64,000 nucleotides of DNA from Chitinophagaceae bacterium UBA4407 (lineage in GTDB: Bacteria > Bacteroidota > Bacteroidia > Chitinophagales > Chitinophagaceae): positions 1 to 64,000 of the forward strand of contig DGQT01000023.1 in assembly GCA_002390845.1 (NCBI GenBank), written 5' to 3'. The translations under genes and the position numbers were made by a program. This document shows, piece after piece, positions 1 to 8,335 of the stretch (its first letter is position 1; each line of letters starts with the position of its first letter). The notes below the pieces were generated by a model that had not been told where the DNA came from, did not search any database, and worked only from the letters and a program-made list of their open reading frames with translations.

Positions 1-566
1 GCTTCAAAAAATTCTTCTTCCCAGGCTGAAATGTCTTCAATAAAATGAAAATTATCCAACAACTTCTGATGTTTCAGGCGCAGCTTAATATAGTTGGTAA
101 TAAAACTTTTATCCATCAGGTCGCCTACACGCAGGGCATTGCGGCCAGTTTTATCCATGTATGCCGGGCCAATTCCTTTTAAGGTGGAACCAATCTTGCT
201 GTCGCCTTTCTGAAGCTCAGAAGCTTTATCCAGTGCACGGTGCGTGGGAACAATAAGGTTGGTACGCTGCGAAATAAATAAGTTTTTTCTTACATCAATG
301 CCATGAGCGGCTACAGCATCGCATTCTCTTTTCAGCGTAATCGGGTCAAGAACAACGCCATTTCCAATGATGTTAATGGTATTCTGGTGAAAAATGCCCG
401 AAGGTATCTGGTGCAGCACCATTTTTTTACCATCAACGTACAACGTGTGGCCTGCATTCGGGCCGCCCTGAAAACGTGCAACAATATCGTAAGCCGGTGC
501 AAAATAGTCAACTATTTTTCCCTTACCCTCGTCGCCCCATTGCAAGCCTAGAATAACATCAACCAT
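1..566 (-). CDS. purA: adenylosuccinate synthetase, N-terminal part (cut by window edge)
   Basis: Translating the minus strand from the ATG at 564-566 gives MVDVILGLQWGDEGKGK, the GTP-binding loop of adenylosuccinate synthetase, then GGPNAGHT and the IMP-site region with GIGPAY. The enzyme joins IMP and aspartate with GTP, the first committed step of AMP synthesis, in the cytoplasm. About 188 N-terminal residues of the usual 420-430 are present; the frame stays open to base 1, so the rest lies to the left of the window. No stop or frameshift is seen. The start is the first Met before the conserved N-terminus. A palindromic repeat (651-863) separates it from the CPBP gene upstream on the same strand. 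Identification is firm. Confidence 0.95.
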   Translation of the reverse strand, partial: MVDVILGLQWGDEGKGKIVDYFAPAYDIVARFQGGPNAGHTLYVDGKKMVLHQIPSGIFHQNTINIIGNGVVLDPITLKRECDAVAAHGIDVRKNLFISQRTNLIVPTHRALDKASELQKGDSKIGSTLKGIGPAYMDKTGRNALRVGDLMDKSFITNYIKLRLKHQKLLDNFHFIEDISAWEEEFFE

Positions 567-650
567 TAGAAATATTTGTTGTTGAGGGGCAAAAATAAAG
601 CGTATAGCGGTTTTACAAGAATTGTTTTTAAATAATGCAGATAATATTTA

Positions 651-863
651 TGAGCCGGGCTGAAGTAATGCTATAAATCGTCCCTTGCGTCGCACACTTG
701 TACAGAAGGATTGCTATGAGCTTTTAGCTGCGAGCCGTGAGCTACTGTATTTTGCCCGTAGCTAAAAGCTCATGGCTCGTAGCTTGATCATCATTGTTGT
801 GAACGTACAACTGTGCGACGCAACAAAAGCTTCTTATATGTTCTTCAGTTGGGCTCAAAAAAA
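651..863. repeat. intergenic repeat locus 1: complete palindrome (two inverted halves)
   Basis: The left half starts TGAGCCGGGC and carries TTGCGTCGCACACTTGTAC at 685-703. The right half is its inverse, with the core complement at 805-824 and GGGCTC plus an A-run at 851-863. Between them an inner hairpin pairs ATGAGCTTTTAGCT with AGCTAAAAGCTCAT. The A-run ends directly against the stop codon (864-866) of the CPBP gene. This accounts for the whole 298-base gap between purA and that gene. Confidence 0.85.
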
Positions 864-1631
864 CTACCAGAGTTCACCCTGCCGGTAGAGATCAAACAAA
901 CAGGCCGTGATATTAAAAACAAAATGAAAAATAATGCCGTACCATAGCGTGTTATATTTTCTACGAAGGGTTGCTATCAAAATTCCAAAAGGAATCAGCC
1001 AGATCAATGAAAAGAAATTGAGGTGAATTGCGGCAAAAACAAAAGCTGTAACCATTACAGTAAGGCGCTCGTCGAGAAAACTGCCCAGGTAATTGTAGAG
1101 AATTCCCCTGAAAGCAAGTTCTTCGAAAATTGCAGGCACCAGTGCTATAGAATAAAACATAACCAAAACCGGGAACTGGTAAATTCTGTATGGCCCGAAC
1201 ATACTGGGATCGTTGCGGAATACAGAAATATTGATCTGGTTAATGGAAATATTTACAACCGATGAAAAAATAAATGCCAGCAGTACTACGCCCAACACCA
1301 GGTACCACTTGAAATTATTAAACCGCAACAATGGCTTTAAAGATTGCCAGTTTGCTTTTGCAAACAATATTGTAATTACAGCAAGTAATATTTCGATCCA
1401 GAACAATTGGTCGTAAGATCGGAACCAGCCTGTAAATTTTACAGTAAGACAAATAAAAAGATAAATCGCATAAAAGAAAAAGGCAGACTGTAACCTGCTG
1501 TTATTGAAAATACTGATATGCTCTGCATCGTAGCCAAGGTAAGCGCCGCAATTGCTGCAAAAGCGGTGATAGTTTTTTACGCTGCCTTCACATTCGCTGC
1601 AGGTGTATGTTTCGTCATGCTGTTCCTGCAT
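864..1631 (-). CDS. CPBP-family (CAAX/Abi) intramembrane metalloprotease with N-terminal zinc ribbon
   Basis: The protein has 255 residues. The N-terminus has two Cys pairs, CSEC and CSNC, forming a zinc ribbon (about residues 10-30). It is followed by roughly seven hydrophobic segments. The CPBP (Rce1-like) signature EELAFRG is present, as are the later histidine segments around IHLNFF and FHFVFN that complete the predicted metal site. Family members cleave or bind prenylated or peptide substrates in the membrane; the substrate here is unknown. Its ATG overlaps the stop of the upstream zinc-ribbon gene by one base (TAATG at 1629-1633), so the two are probably translationally coupled and may act together. 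Confidence 0.85.
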   Translation of the reverse strand: MQEQHDETYTCSECEGSVKNYHRFCSNCGAYLGYDAEHISIFNNSRLQSAFFFYAIYLFICLTVKFTGWFRSYDQLFWIEILLAVITILFAKANWQSLKPLLRFNNFKWYLVLGVVLLAFIFSSVVNISINQINISVFRNDPSMFGPYRIYQFPVLVMFYSIALVPAIFEELAFRGILYNYLGSFLDERLTVMVTAFVFAAIHLNFFSLIWLIPFGILIATLRRKYNTLWYGIIFHFVFNITACLFDLYRQGELW

Positions 1632-2245
1632 TAGTAAATCTCCATTTCTTCTTTTATTAAATCTGATTTATACGCACCTTGTATGCCCCTGAGTAAAAAG
1701 TAAATCAGCACCATACTTACCGCAATGCTGTATACCCCCTGAACGGTTGTAAATGCGTGGGTAAACTCGCCAAAAACACCAATCGTGGAAAAAGTAAGAA
1801 TAATAACAAAAGCGGCAATCATTGCTGTAAAAGGCTTTGAGAGGCTCCAGCGTGCAAGCACGAGAAACAACGCAGAAACAGCAATAAACACAAATGCCAG
1901 CAAAAAACGGTTCTCCAGTTCACCAAACAAAAAGGCAATACCCACCAGGAAGAAACCGGAAAGTATATATAAAATAACACGTGCTGTTTGCACGGACTGT
2001 TCACTCTTCTTCAATAATTCTTTCCGCTGTTTTGTGCGAACGTGGTATAATATATTAGCAGCTTCATCTTTCAGAGGATGGCCGCAGTTGGTGCAAAAAA
2101 TATATTCTGTGGAATTAATATAACGGCACCTGCTGCAAATACAGTTTTTTGCTACTGCCGCTCTTAGCAGCGGCGCAATATTTTGTAAGCTGTGTATTTT
2201 TTTAAAGTTGAAAACCTGTGGCTCCTTTTGTTCCATTGTTTGCAA
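1631..2245 (-). CDS. zinc-ribbon membrane protein, function unknown
   Basis: This 204-residue protein has an N-terminal zinc ribbon (CICSRC and CTNC, about residues 35-57) and four predicted membrane spans between about residue 88 and the C-terminus. I recognise no enzymatic motif. It sits 60 bases after the M28 peptidase start region on the same strand and overlaps the CPBP protease gene by one base, so a shared transcript and coupled translation are likely. A second in-frame Met at position 4 could be the true start. A role as partner or regulator of the protease is inference from the coupling and the shared zinc ribbon only. Confidence 0.7.
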   Translation of the reverse strand: MQTMEQKEPQVFNFKKIHSLQNIAPLLRAAVAKNCICSRCRYINSTEYIFCTNCGHPLKDEAANILYHVRTKQRKELLKKSEQSVQTARVILYILSGFFLVGIAFLFGELENRFLLAFVFIAVSALFLVLARWSLSKPFTAMIAAFVIILTFSTIGVFGEFTHAFTTVQGVYSIAVSMVLIYFLLRGIQGAYKSDLIKEEMEIY

Positions 2246-2305
2246 CTTACTTAATATCCGGCAAAAAATAAGGCAGTGTTAGCTGCCTTGTTTTTGCGAA
2301 CATTT

Positions 2306-3832
2306 TTACTTTAAGGGGATATCGCGTTTTAGCATATCGTTCCTGTTTGCCATGTTCCAAGCTGTATAAAAAACCAGTTTTACTCTTTTTGCCATTAGGG
2401 TGAAATTAATTTTATCTACAGTATCTGTGGGTTTGTGATAATCGGCATGCGTACCGTTAAAATAAAAAATTACAGGAACACCCCGTTTTGCAAAATTGTA
2501 ATGATCGCTACGGTAATAAAAACGGTTAGGATCTTTCGGATCGTTGAATTTTCTGTCTAGTTCCAGATGTACAAAATTATTATTAATGCTATCGCTGAGG
2601 GATAAAAGTTCTGAGCTTAATTTATCTTCTCCGATTGTGTAAACATAGTTGGTAGAGTCACCGTATTTTCGGTCAGGATCAATGCGGCCAACCATGTCTA
2701 TGTTAAGATCTACAGAAGTTTTCTCAAGTGGGAATAAAGGATTTGTTGTATAATACTCACTGCCCCACAAACCTTTTTCCTCACCAGACACTGTCATAAA
2801 GACCATTGTGCGTCTTGGATTGTAGCCCTTTTGCTTTGCTTTTGCAAACGCAGTTGCAATCTGAAGCACGCTTGTTGTGCCACTGCCATCATCGTCTGCG
2901 CCATAATAAATCTTATCGCCTTTTTTGCCGAGATGATCATAATGGCCTGTTACAAAAACATACTCATCCTTTTTATCAGTACCCGGCATTACACCTATTA
3001 CATTACTGCTTTGTAAAGTATTGGTAACAACATTGCAGGAAAAAGAAAAAGTGGTTGCGTACGCCCCCGGTGCTATTGATTTAACGTCTGCGAATGATTG
3101 CAGCGTTTTGCCCAGCAGCGCTTCTGCAACCTTATAAGAAACATAAAACACCGGAATATTTTTACTGTTGCTTTTCTTCATGTACATGTTGCCTTTATAA
3201 GAACCTGCACCATCCCGCGGAAAATCTTTTGAAACGATTATCAAGCCTTTTGCCCCGTATGATTTGGCCTGGTATAATTTCATAAAAGCAGAAGCCGGGT
3301 TTCTAAAACTATATTCTGTTGCAGGTACTGGTTTATCTGCATCCTCAGGCATGCCATCTGCTATCAGTACCCATTTGTCTTTTATGCTTAATGTTTTATA
3401 GTCATTTGTTGCGGAATCAACAATTCCAAAAGATGCAAATACAATGCTGTCCTCAACCCAGCTTCCTTCAGTAATTGAACTTGTGCTTAACACATAATCT
3501 TTGTTAACAGCGGCTACGGCATTTTTTATTTTTAAAGAAGTGCTGCTTACAGAATCCTGGTAAACTGTAAAATACATTTGATAGCCATCTGCGTTGGCGG
3601 GTTGTAAGCCAAGTTGTTTAAAATAATTTTCAATATAGATGGCAGCCATTTTTTGCCCGGGAGTTGCCGTTTCGCGGCCCTCCATTGCGGCACCTGCAAT
3701 TACACTCAATTTTTCTTTAAGCCCGGATGGCTTAATGGTTGCAGCAATTTTTTTTAATTGTTTTGTATTTTGGGCAAATACTGCCACTGTGCAAAAACAG
3801 GCAACCACTAAAAGCATTTTTCTCATATTCAT
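2306..3832 (-). CDS. secreted M28-family zinc aminopeptidase
   Basis: The protein has 508 residues with a signal peptide (hydrophobic residues 5-20, likely cleavage near AVFAQ). A PA-type insert lies at about 130-250 and the peptidase core follows. Co-catalytic zinc motifs are visible: GHYDH at 296-300, ADDDGSG at 312-318, the EE pair at 351-352, DMVGR at 379-383 and a late HKPTDT segment. Members remove N-terminal residues from peptides in the periplasm or outside the cell. The gene starts 7 bases after the rpiB stop, so the two are probably cotranscribed. The Met at position 3 is an alternative start. Confidence 0.92.
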   Translation of the reverse strand: MNMRKMLLVVACFCTVAVFAQNTKQLKKIAATIKPSGLKEKLSVIAGAAMEGRETATPGQKMAAIYIENYFKQLGLQPANADGYQMYFTVYQDSVSSTSLKIKNAVAAVNKDYVLSTSSITEGSWVEDSIVFASFGIVDSATNDYKTLSIKDKWVLIADGMPEDADKPVPATEYSFRNPASAFMKLYQAKSYGAKGLIIVSKDFPRDGAGSYKGNMYMKKSNSKNIPVFYVSYKVAEALLGKTLQSFADVKSIAPGAYATTFSFSCNVVTNTLQSSNVIGVMPGTDKKDEYVFVTGHYDHLGKKGDKIYYGADDDGSGTTSVLQIATAFAKAKQKGYNPRRTMVFMTVSGEEKGLWGSEYYTTNPLFPLEKTSVDLNIDMVGRIDPDRKYGDSTNYVYTIGEDKLSSELLSLSDSINNNFVHLELDRKFNDPKDPNRFYYRSDHYNFAKRGVPVIFYFNGTHADYHKPTDTVDKINFTLMAKRVKLVFYTAWNMANRNDMLKRDIPLK

Positions 3833-3839
3833 ACATTTA

Positions 3840-4295
3840 TTACATACAAGGCATTTTATCTACCCTTCGCTCGTGGCGGCCACCTTCAAAAGCAGTGTTC
3901 ATAAATGTTTCGATCATTTCCAGGGCAAGCGGCAATGCTACAAACCTGGCAGGCAGGCAAATGATATTGGCATTATTGTGTTTGCGCACGATTGCGGCAA
4001 CATCGTTCTCCCAACAAATTGCTGCACGAATGTGCTGATGTTTATTTGCCGTCATTGCCACACCATTTGCAGAACCGCAAAGAAGTATACCAAACGCAGC
4101 TTCACCAGTTTCAACAAACAATGCGGTAGGGTGCGCAAAATCGGGATAGTCAACCGAATCTGGCGATGTTGTGCCAAAATCTTTTACCTGTAGTTTTTTG
4201 CCGGCAAGCCATTCTTTAATGTCTTCTTTGTATTCAAAACCTGCATGGTCGCAACCGATGGCGATTGGTTTAGTAAGATCAAATATTGTTTCCAT
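3840..4295 (-). CDS. rpiB: ribose 5-phosphate isomerase B (RpiB/LacA family)
   Basis: This 151-residue protein matches the usual RpiB length. CDHAGFEYKE near the N-terminus and GILLCGSANGVAMTANKH contain the phosphate-binding and catalytic-Cys regions of the family, and RAAICW with HNNANI follows. It interconverts ribose 5-phosphate and ribulose 5-phosphate in the non-oxidative pentose phosphate pathway. A palindromic repeat (4317-4482) fills the gap to tatC upstream, ending 22 bases before the rpiB start, so either the promoter lies within the repeat or transcription reads through it from tatC. The related sugar-isomerase LacA/B activity cannot be excluded. Confidence 0.92.
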   Translation of the reverse strand: METIFDLTKPIAIGCDHAGFEYKEDIKEWLAGKKLQVKDFGTTSPDSVDYPDFAHPTALFVETGEAAFGILLCGSANGVAMTANKHQHIRAAICWENDVAAIVRKHNNANIICLPARFVALPLALEMIETFMNTAFEGGRHERRVDKMPCM

Positions 4296-4316
4296 GTTTT
4301 AAATTTTTAGTGAGTA

Positions 4317-4482
4317 TTTTTTATGAGCCATAAGCCAGTGCTGCTATGAAGCATCCTTGCGTCGCACACTTTTACAACTTGAATAACGGTCGACAGTCGA
4401 CGGTCAACTGTCGACCGAAGAATCAACAGTACAAGTGTGCGACGCAACCGGGACGCCATGAAAATTAATGCCGGGCACATAA
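4317..4482. repeat. intergenic repeat locus 2: complete palindrome
   Basis: The left half opens with TTTTTTATGAGCC and has the core TTGCGTCGCACAC. The right half is the inverse, ending GCCGGGCACAT. The centre is an extra hairpin with stem CGGTCGACAGT / ACTGTCGACCG, unlike the centre of locus 1. It fills the gap between tatC and rpiB, both on the minus strand. Confidence 0.85.
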
Positions 4483-4494
4483 TTGTATTTGCCT

Positions 4495-5352
4495 TTAACT
4501 CCATTCTTCTTTATCTTTTCTTTCCTGCTCTTTGTAAACCCTTACCGAAACCAAAACCGCCAATTCGTACAAACAAAACAATGGAATAAATACAATTGTT
4601 TGGCTGTACCAGTCGGGGCTTGGTGTAATGATGGCGGCCAAAACCAGTATGACTACTATGGCATATTTACGCGACCGTTTTAGAAACGATGGTGTAATGA
4701 TACCCATTTTGGTAAGTGCATAAGAAAGTACCGGCATTTCAAAAGCTATACCGCAACCAAGTATAAGATTGGTAAGGTTATCTAAATAATCGTTGATCGT
4801 TGGCTTGGTGGTAATCATGTTTAACCCGCTTATCTGGAAGTTGGCGAGAAAGTTAAAGGTGAATGGCCCGAGTACCAGATAACCAAACGCGGAACCAAGA
4901 AAGAAGAAGAATGAAACCCAGAAAATTACGAACCTGGTTCCTTTTACTTCATTTGGTTTTAAGGCGGGTTTTACAAAACGCCAGAACTCCCAGAAAATAT
5001 AAGGAAAGGCACCTATTAAACCACCCACAAAAGCAATACTGAAACTTCCGAAAAACTGGCCTCCGAAAGTAGTGGTTTGCATGTTAACGCTTACCGGGGG
5101 CAGGCAAAGCTTATCGCCAAGATTGAGCGCATGGCTGATATTACAAATAACACGGTAGCTTACAAAGTTTGGATTAATGGGCCCCGCTATGATATTATCA
5201 AATACCCACTGAATATTAAACCATATTACCGCAGCAATAACCAGGATTGCGATTACTGAACGCACAATATGCCAGCGCAGTTCTTCAAGATGGTCTACAA
5301 AACTCATTTCTGCTTTACCGCTGCGTCTTCGCTCAAAAAATCCAGTTGCCAT
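4495..5352 (-). CDS. tatC: Sec-independent protein translocase subunit TatC
   Basis: This 285-residue protein has the conserved N-terminal HLEELRWHI motif (the signal-peptide-binding region of TatC), a large first periplasmic loop, six predicted membrane spans and the family's conserved FFFFLGSAFGY region. It forms the twin-arginine signal receptor in the inner membrane and moves folded proteins outward with TatA. Its partner tatA is not adjacent but lies at 36192-36398 beside gatA. Upstream, 83 bases away, is the GldE-like gene on the same strand. Confidence 0.95.
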   Translation of the reverse strand: MATGFFERRRSGKAEMSFVDHLEELRWHIVRSVIAILVIAAVIWFNIQWVFDNIIAGPINPNFVSYRVICNISHALNLGDKLCLPPVSVNMQTTTFGGQFFGSFSIAFVGGLIGAFPYIFWEFWRFVKPALKPNEVKGTRFVIFWVSFFFFLGSAFGYLVLGPFTFNFLANFQISGLNMITTKPTINDYLDNLTNLILGCGIAFEMPVLSYALTKMGIITPSFLKRSRKYAIVVILVLAAIITPSPDWYSQTIVFIPLFCLYELAVLVSVRVYKEQERKDKEEWS

Positions 5353-5397
5353 TTTTATTGATTGATCTTAATTGTGAAGGCGCAAAGGTAAAGGGTT

Positions 5398-5434
5398 AAT
5401 GTGCAGATGTGCAAATGTGGTTGATGTGCGGATG
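5398..5434. repeat. short degenerate tandem of ATGTGC-like units
   Basis: Four or five copies of a 6-9 base unit (ATGTGCAG, ATGTGCAA, ATGTGGTT, ATGTGCGG) sit in the spacer just after the GldE-like stop codon. No coding sense and no clear function are seen. Confidence 0.5.
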
Positions 5435-5435
5435 G

Positions 5436-6698
5436 TTAACGCAGTACTTTCATTTTTACCATTTCAATTCTGGTATCGCTTACGTTCAGCACGTCAAACT
5501 CGTACCGGTCAATAATAATACGCTCTTTGGGTTTGGGAATGGTTTCGTGTTCATTAATAATATAGCCAGATAAAGTTTCCGATTCATTTTCGGGGAATTC
5601 AAAATCGTATTTTTCTTTAAGATAATCCAGCTCCAGCCTGCCCGAAAAAATATATTCATTTTCTGCAAGCTGCTTTTCTACAAACTCCTCGGTATCATAC
5701 TCATCTTTTATTTCACCAAAAATTTCTTCCAATACATCTTCCATGGTAATAATGCCCGCTGTACCACCGAATTCATCTATAACCCAGGCAATGCTTTTAC
5801 GCTCTTTGGTAAATTTATTAATCAGGTCTGTAGCACTCATGCTTTCGGGCACAACAGATATCGGGTGAATAATGGATTTAATAGTATCGGGTTTTTTAAA
5901 AAGATCCAGCTGGTGAATGTAGCCTTGTATATTATCAATATTGCCTTCATAAACAATAATTTTACTAAGCTGGGTTTCTTCAAATTTTTTACGGGCCTCC
6001 CTTACACTTGTAGCGGTATCAACAGCTTCAATTTCTGTTCTGGGTACAAGGCACTGTCTTATTTTAATGTTAGGCAATGAAAGTGCATTCTGTAAAAGTT
6101 CCCGGTTCATTTCCTGGCTGCTTTCATCCTGTTCGTTGTTCTGCTGTAAAAAATGTTCAAGGTCAATTATAGAAAATGGCTCATCGTTATTTTTAATACG
6201 TACATTAAACAGGTACTTTAGAACAGATCCTGAAAAGTTTACAAAGGCAGATGCAATCGGGTGTAATAAATCGTAGAAAAAACTGCTCATTGGCGCAAAG
6301 ACCCCTAACAGCGAATCACTTTTTGCCCTGAAAATTGCTTTGGGTAAAAATACACCGAGTATCAAAACAATTATTGCAGATATTAGTGTATCCAGGGCCA
6401 ATTTTAAGTACTCGCTTTCAATATGAAAAGGGTTCCAAAGGGAGGCCTTCATCAGCTCACTGAACAATAACCCATAAATAACCAAAAAAATATTAAACCC
6501 AATGATACAGGTACCTAAAAACCCGGAAGGCGCTACCATAAAACGCGACATAATAATTCCGCTTGCCTTGCCCTGCTTCTTCTTCAGTTCAATTCCAAGA
6601 CGGTTGGCACTTATAAACGCAGTTTCAATTCCAGAAAAAAAAGCAACGAATAAGAGTGTAAAAAAAATAGCCGTAAGCCATAGGTAAACTTCTGTCAT
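5436..6698 (-). CDS. GldE-like CNNM/CBS-domain membrane protein
   Basis: The 420-residue protein has a DUF21/CNNM transmembrane domain at about 1-170 with the family's FFSGIETAFISANR, a CBS pair at about 200-330 (CLVPRTEIEAVD, then ITMEDVLEEIFGEIKDEYD), and a C-terminal CorC/HlyC domain at about 340-420. This is the architecture of hemolysin-family proteins and of GldE, which is tied to gliding in Flavobacterium; the usual neighbour gldD is not seen. A role in divalent cation handling fits the CNNM family equally well. Which of the two applies is not decidable by eye, so no symbol is given. Confidence 0.8.
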   Translation of the reverse strand: MTEVYLWLTAIFFTLLFVAFFSGIETAFISANRLGIELKKKQGKASGIIMSRFMVAPSGFLGTCIIGFNIFLVIYGLLFSELMKASLWNPFHIESEYLKLALDTLISAIIVLILGVFLPKAIFRAKSDSLLGVFAPMSSFFYDLLHPIASAFVNFSGSVLKYLFNVRIKNNDEPFSIIDLEHFLQQNNEQDESSQEMNRELLQNALSLPNIKIRQCLVPRTEIEAVDTATSVREARKKFEETQLSKIIVYEGNIDNIQGYIHQLDLFKKPDTIKSIIHPISVVPESMSATDLINKFTKERKSIAWVIDEFGGTAGIITMEDVLEEIFGEIKDEYDTEEFVEKQLAENEYIFSGRLELDYLKEKYDFEFPENESETLSGYIINEHETIPKPKERIIIDRYEFDVLNVSDTRIEMVKMKVLR

Positions 6699-6762
6699 AT
6701 ACCGAAAATAAAAGAAAATTTGCTGCTGTCAAAATGCATGTTATTTGTTGGTTGAGAAAGCC

Positions 6763-6885
6763 TTTTTTTAGAGCCGGCAAAAGAATAAATATGAAGCTTT
6801 TCTTGCCACGCTCGTTTTACAGTTCCCCTTTCATGGCAGCAATGAAACAGCCGTGACCCTGTCTCGAATTTATTTCGCATTAGTG
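6763..6885 (+). repeat. intergenic repeat locus 3: single half, nested-module type, + orientation
   Basis: The sequence begins with a T-run and GAGCCGGC, then TATGAAGC, then TTGCCACGCTCG with an internal palindromic module (GTTCCCCTTTCATGGCAGC) in place of the simple core. The inverse partner is locus 4, on the far side of the AIM24 gene. Confidence 0.75.
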
Positions 6886-6984
6886 TCAAGTTGGGTGGTA
6901 GCAATAAGTGCTGTAATGTTTACTCAATAAGCGTTCCAGCCAGTTATTCGGGACTTGGATTGGAAAACTTCGCACCTGATACCA

Positions 6985-7090
6985 GTTGTCTCATAAAGCG
7001 CCTCTTTCGGTTCGGTTCCGCCGAAGGCGGAATTGAAAAAATGCGAAGCATATTTTTTCAAAGAAGCGAAAGCAGCGCTGTTGAGACAAC
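6985..7090. repeat. clover-like multi-hairpin element
   Basis: Outer arms GTTGTCTCA (6985-6993) and TGAGACAAC (7082-7090) extend imperfectly inward for about 24 bases (GCGCC..CTTTCG against CGAAAGCAGCGC). Inside are two further hairpins, both with a GAA loop: TTCCGCC/GGCGGAA (7016-7032) and TTGAAAAAATGC/GCATATTTTTTCAA (7033-7061). It does not resemble the 32-locus family. No ORF is supported. The rest of the 675-base gap (6699-7374) holds locus 3 and otherwise nothing I recognise. Confidence 0.7.
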
Positions 7091-7374
7091 GAAGCCATGC
7101 GGCTTGAGCATTAACAGTCTTGCATTTAAAAGTTGTTAAAACAAAGATTAGTCTGACGTCAATGCGAATTCATTTCGGGATTACACACTTATACTTTCAT
7201 AATCATAGATCAGCTTTTAACAGCCCAAAACTCCGCAAACAATCCTGCTTTCGTTTTCAGGCGTTACAATTCTTACTGCATTTATTCCATTCATCAAAAA
7301 AGCATATGCGGAATAATAAAATTTCGGTTTCCTTTGTTCCCGCATTCAGTATAAAAATCAAAAAAATTTAAAGC

Positions 7375-8169
7375 ATGATACGCAACCACGAAATTGATTA
7401 CCGCATTTTTGGCGAAGAAATGCAATACGTAGAAGTAGAACTCGATCCTCAGGAAACTGCTGTAGCAGAACCAGGTTCATTTATGATGATGGACGATGGC
7501 ATACAAATGCAGACCATTTTCGGCGATGGCAGCCCTCAACAGGATAATAGCTTACTTGGCAAATTATTCAGTGCAGGCAAACGTTTGCTCGTTGGTGAAA
7601 ACTTGTTTATGACAGCCTTCACCAATGCGGGCCAGGGTAAAAAACATGTAAGTTTTGCATCACCTTATCCCGGTAAAATTGTAGCCCTTGATCTGCTGCA
7701 ACTTGGCGGCAGAATCATTTGCCAGAAAGATGCTTTTCTGTGCGCAGCCAAGGGCGTAAGCGTGGGCATAGAATTTCAGCGAAAACTGGGCACCGGCTTA
7801 TTCGGCGGCGAAGGCTTTATTATGGAAAAGTTAGAAGGCGATGGTATGGCATTTATGCACGCCGGCGGCCATGTTTTTGAAAAAGACCTGCAGCCGGGTG
7901 AAATGCTTAAAATTGATACCGGTTGTATCGTTGCTTTTACAGGTGGCGTAACTTACGATATTCAGTTTGTAGGTGGTATAAAGAATACGCTTTTCGGCGG
8001 CGAAGGTTTATTTTTTGCCACACTTCGCGGCCCCGGAAAGGTTTGGATACAAACATTACCCATCAGCAGGCTTGCCTCACGTATACTTGCTTACGGCACT
8101 GTACAAAGAAGGGAAGAAGGAAGTATTTTGGGTGGTATTGGCAATTTATTAGATGGCGATGGAAGATGA
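7375..8169 (+). CDS. AIM24 / TIGR00266 family protein
   Basis: The 264-residue protein is a double-barrel AIM24-type fold with the characteristic GSFMMMDDGIQMQTIFGDG near the N-terminus and repeated glycine-rich strands (FGGEGFIMEKLEGDG, FGGEGLFFATLRGPG). Related bacterial proteins have no settled biochemical role; in yeast AIM24 is mitochondrial. No signal peptide or membrane span is seen, so it is probably cytoplasmic. It stands alone on the plus strand with a strong hairpin terminator after it, bracketed by repeat loci 3 and 4. Family assignment is firm, function unknown. Confidence 0.85.
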   Translation: MIRNHEIDYRIFGEEMQYVEVELDPQETAVAEPGSFMMMDDGIQMQTIFGDGSPQQDNSLLGKLFSAGKRLLVGENLFMTAFTNAGQGKKHVSFASPYPGKIVALDLLQLGGRIICQKDAFLCAAKGVSVGIEFQRKLGTGLFGGEGFIMEKLEGDGMAFMHAGGHVFEKDLQPGEMLKIDTGCIVAFTGGVTYDIQFVGGIKNTLFGGEGLFFATLRGPGKVWIQTLPISRLASRILAYGTVQRREEGSILGGIGNLLDGDGR

Positions 8170-8187
8170 GTTTAGCTTAAATTAAAA

Positions 8188-8227
8188 AGAGAAAGAGCGT
8201 ACAATACTAATCGTACGCTCTTTCTCT
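8188..8227. terminator. bidirectional hairpin terminator
   Basis: A perfect 15-base stem AGAGAAAGAGCGTAC (8188-8202) pairs with 8213-8227 around a 10-base loop. It has A-runs on the left and a T-rich right flank. It lies between the convergent AIM24 (+) and DUF983 (-) genes and could serve both. Confidence 0.85.
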
Positions 8228-8243
8228 CTTTACCGGCATTTTT

Positions 8244-8322
8244 GCTCAATAAAGATTCCCAATGTAAAAGTGTGCGAAGCAACAGCAGCTTCATAGAAGT
8301 ACTAAAGCCTGGCTTAAAAAAT
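8244..8322 (-). repeat. intergenic repeat locus 4: single half, - orientation
   Basis: On the minus strand this reads AAGCCAGGC, CTATGAAGC, then TTGCTTCGCACACTTTTAC, a slightly diverged core. The outer end lies 13 bases from the stop of the DUF983 gene. Confidence 0.75.
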
Positions 8323-8335
8323 TCCTTGTCTTTTT

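Noticed and set aside
303..551. 82-residue plus-strand open frame
   Set aside because: It lies opposite the clearly conserved purA sequence on the minus strand and has no family resemblance.
3639..4193. 184-residue plus-strand open frame
   Set aside because: It is antisense to the M28 peptidase and rpiB, both well supported by motifs, and spans their junction.
4307..4504. 65-residue minus-strand open frame with LRRTLVL-like sequence
   Set aside because: It is translated repeat locus 2. The same LRRTLV or VRRN peptides recur wherever the repeat is read in that frame, so it is not a gene.
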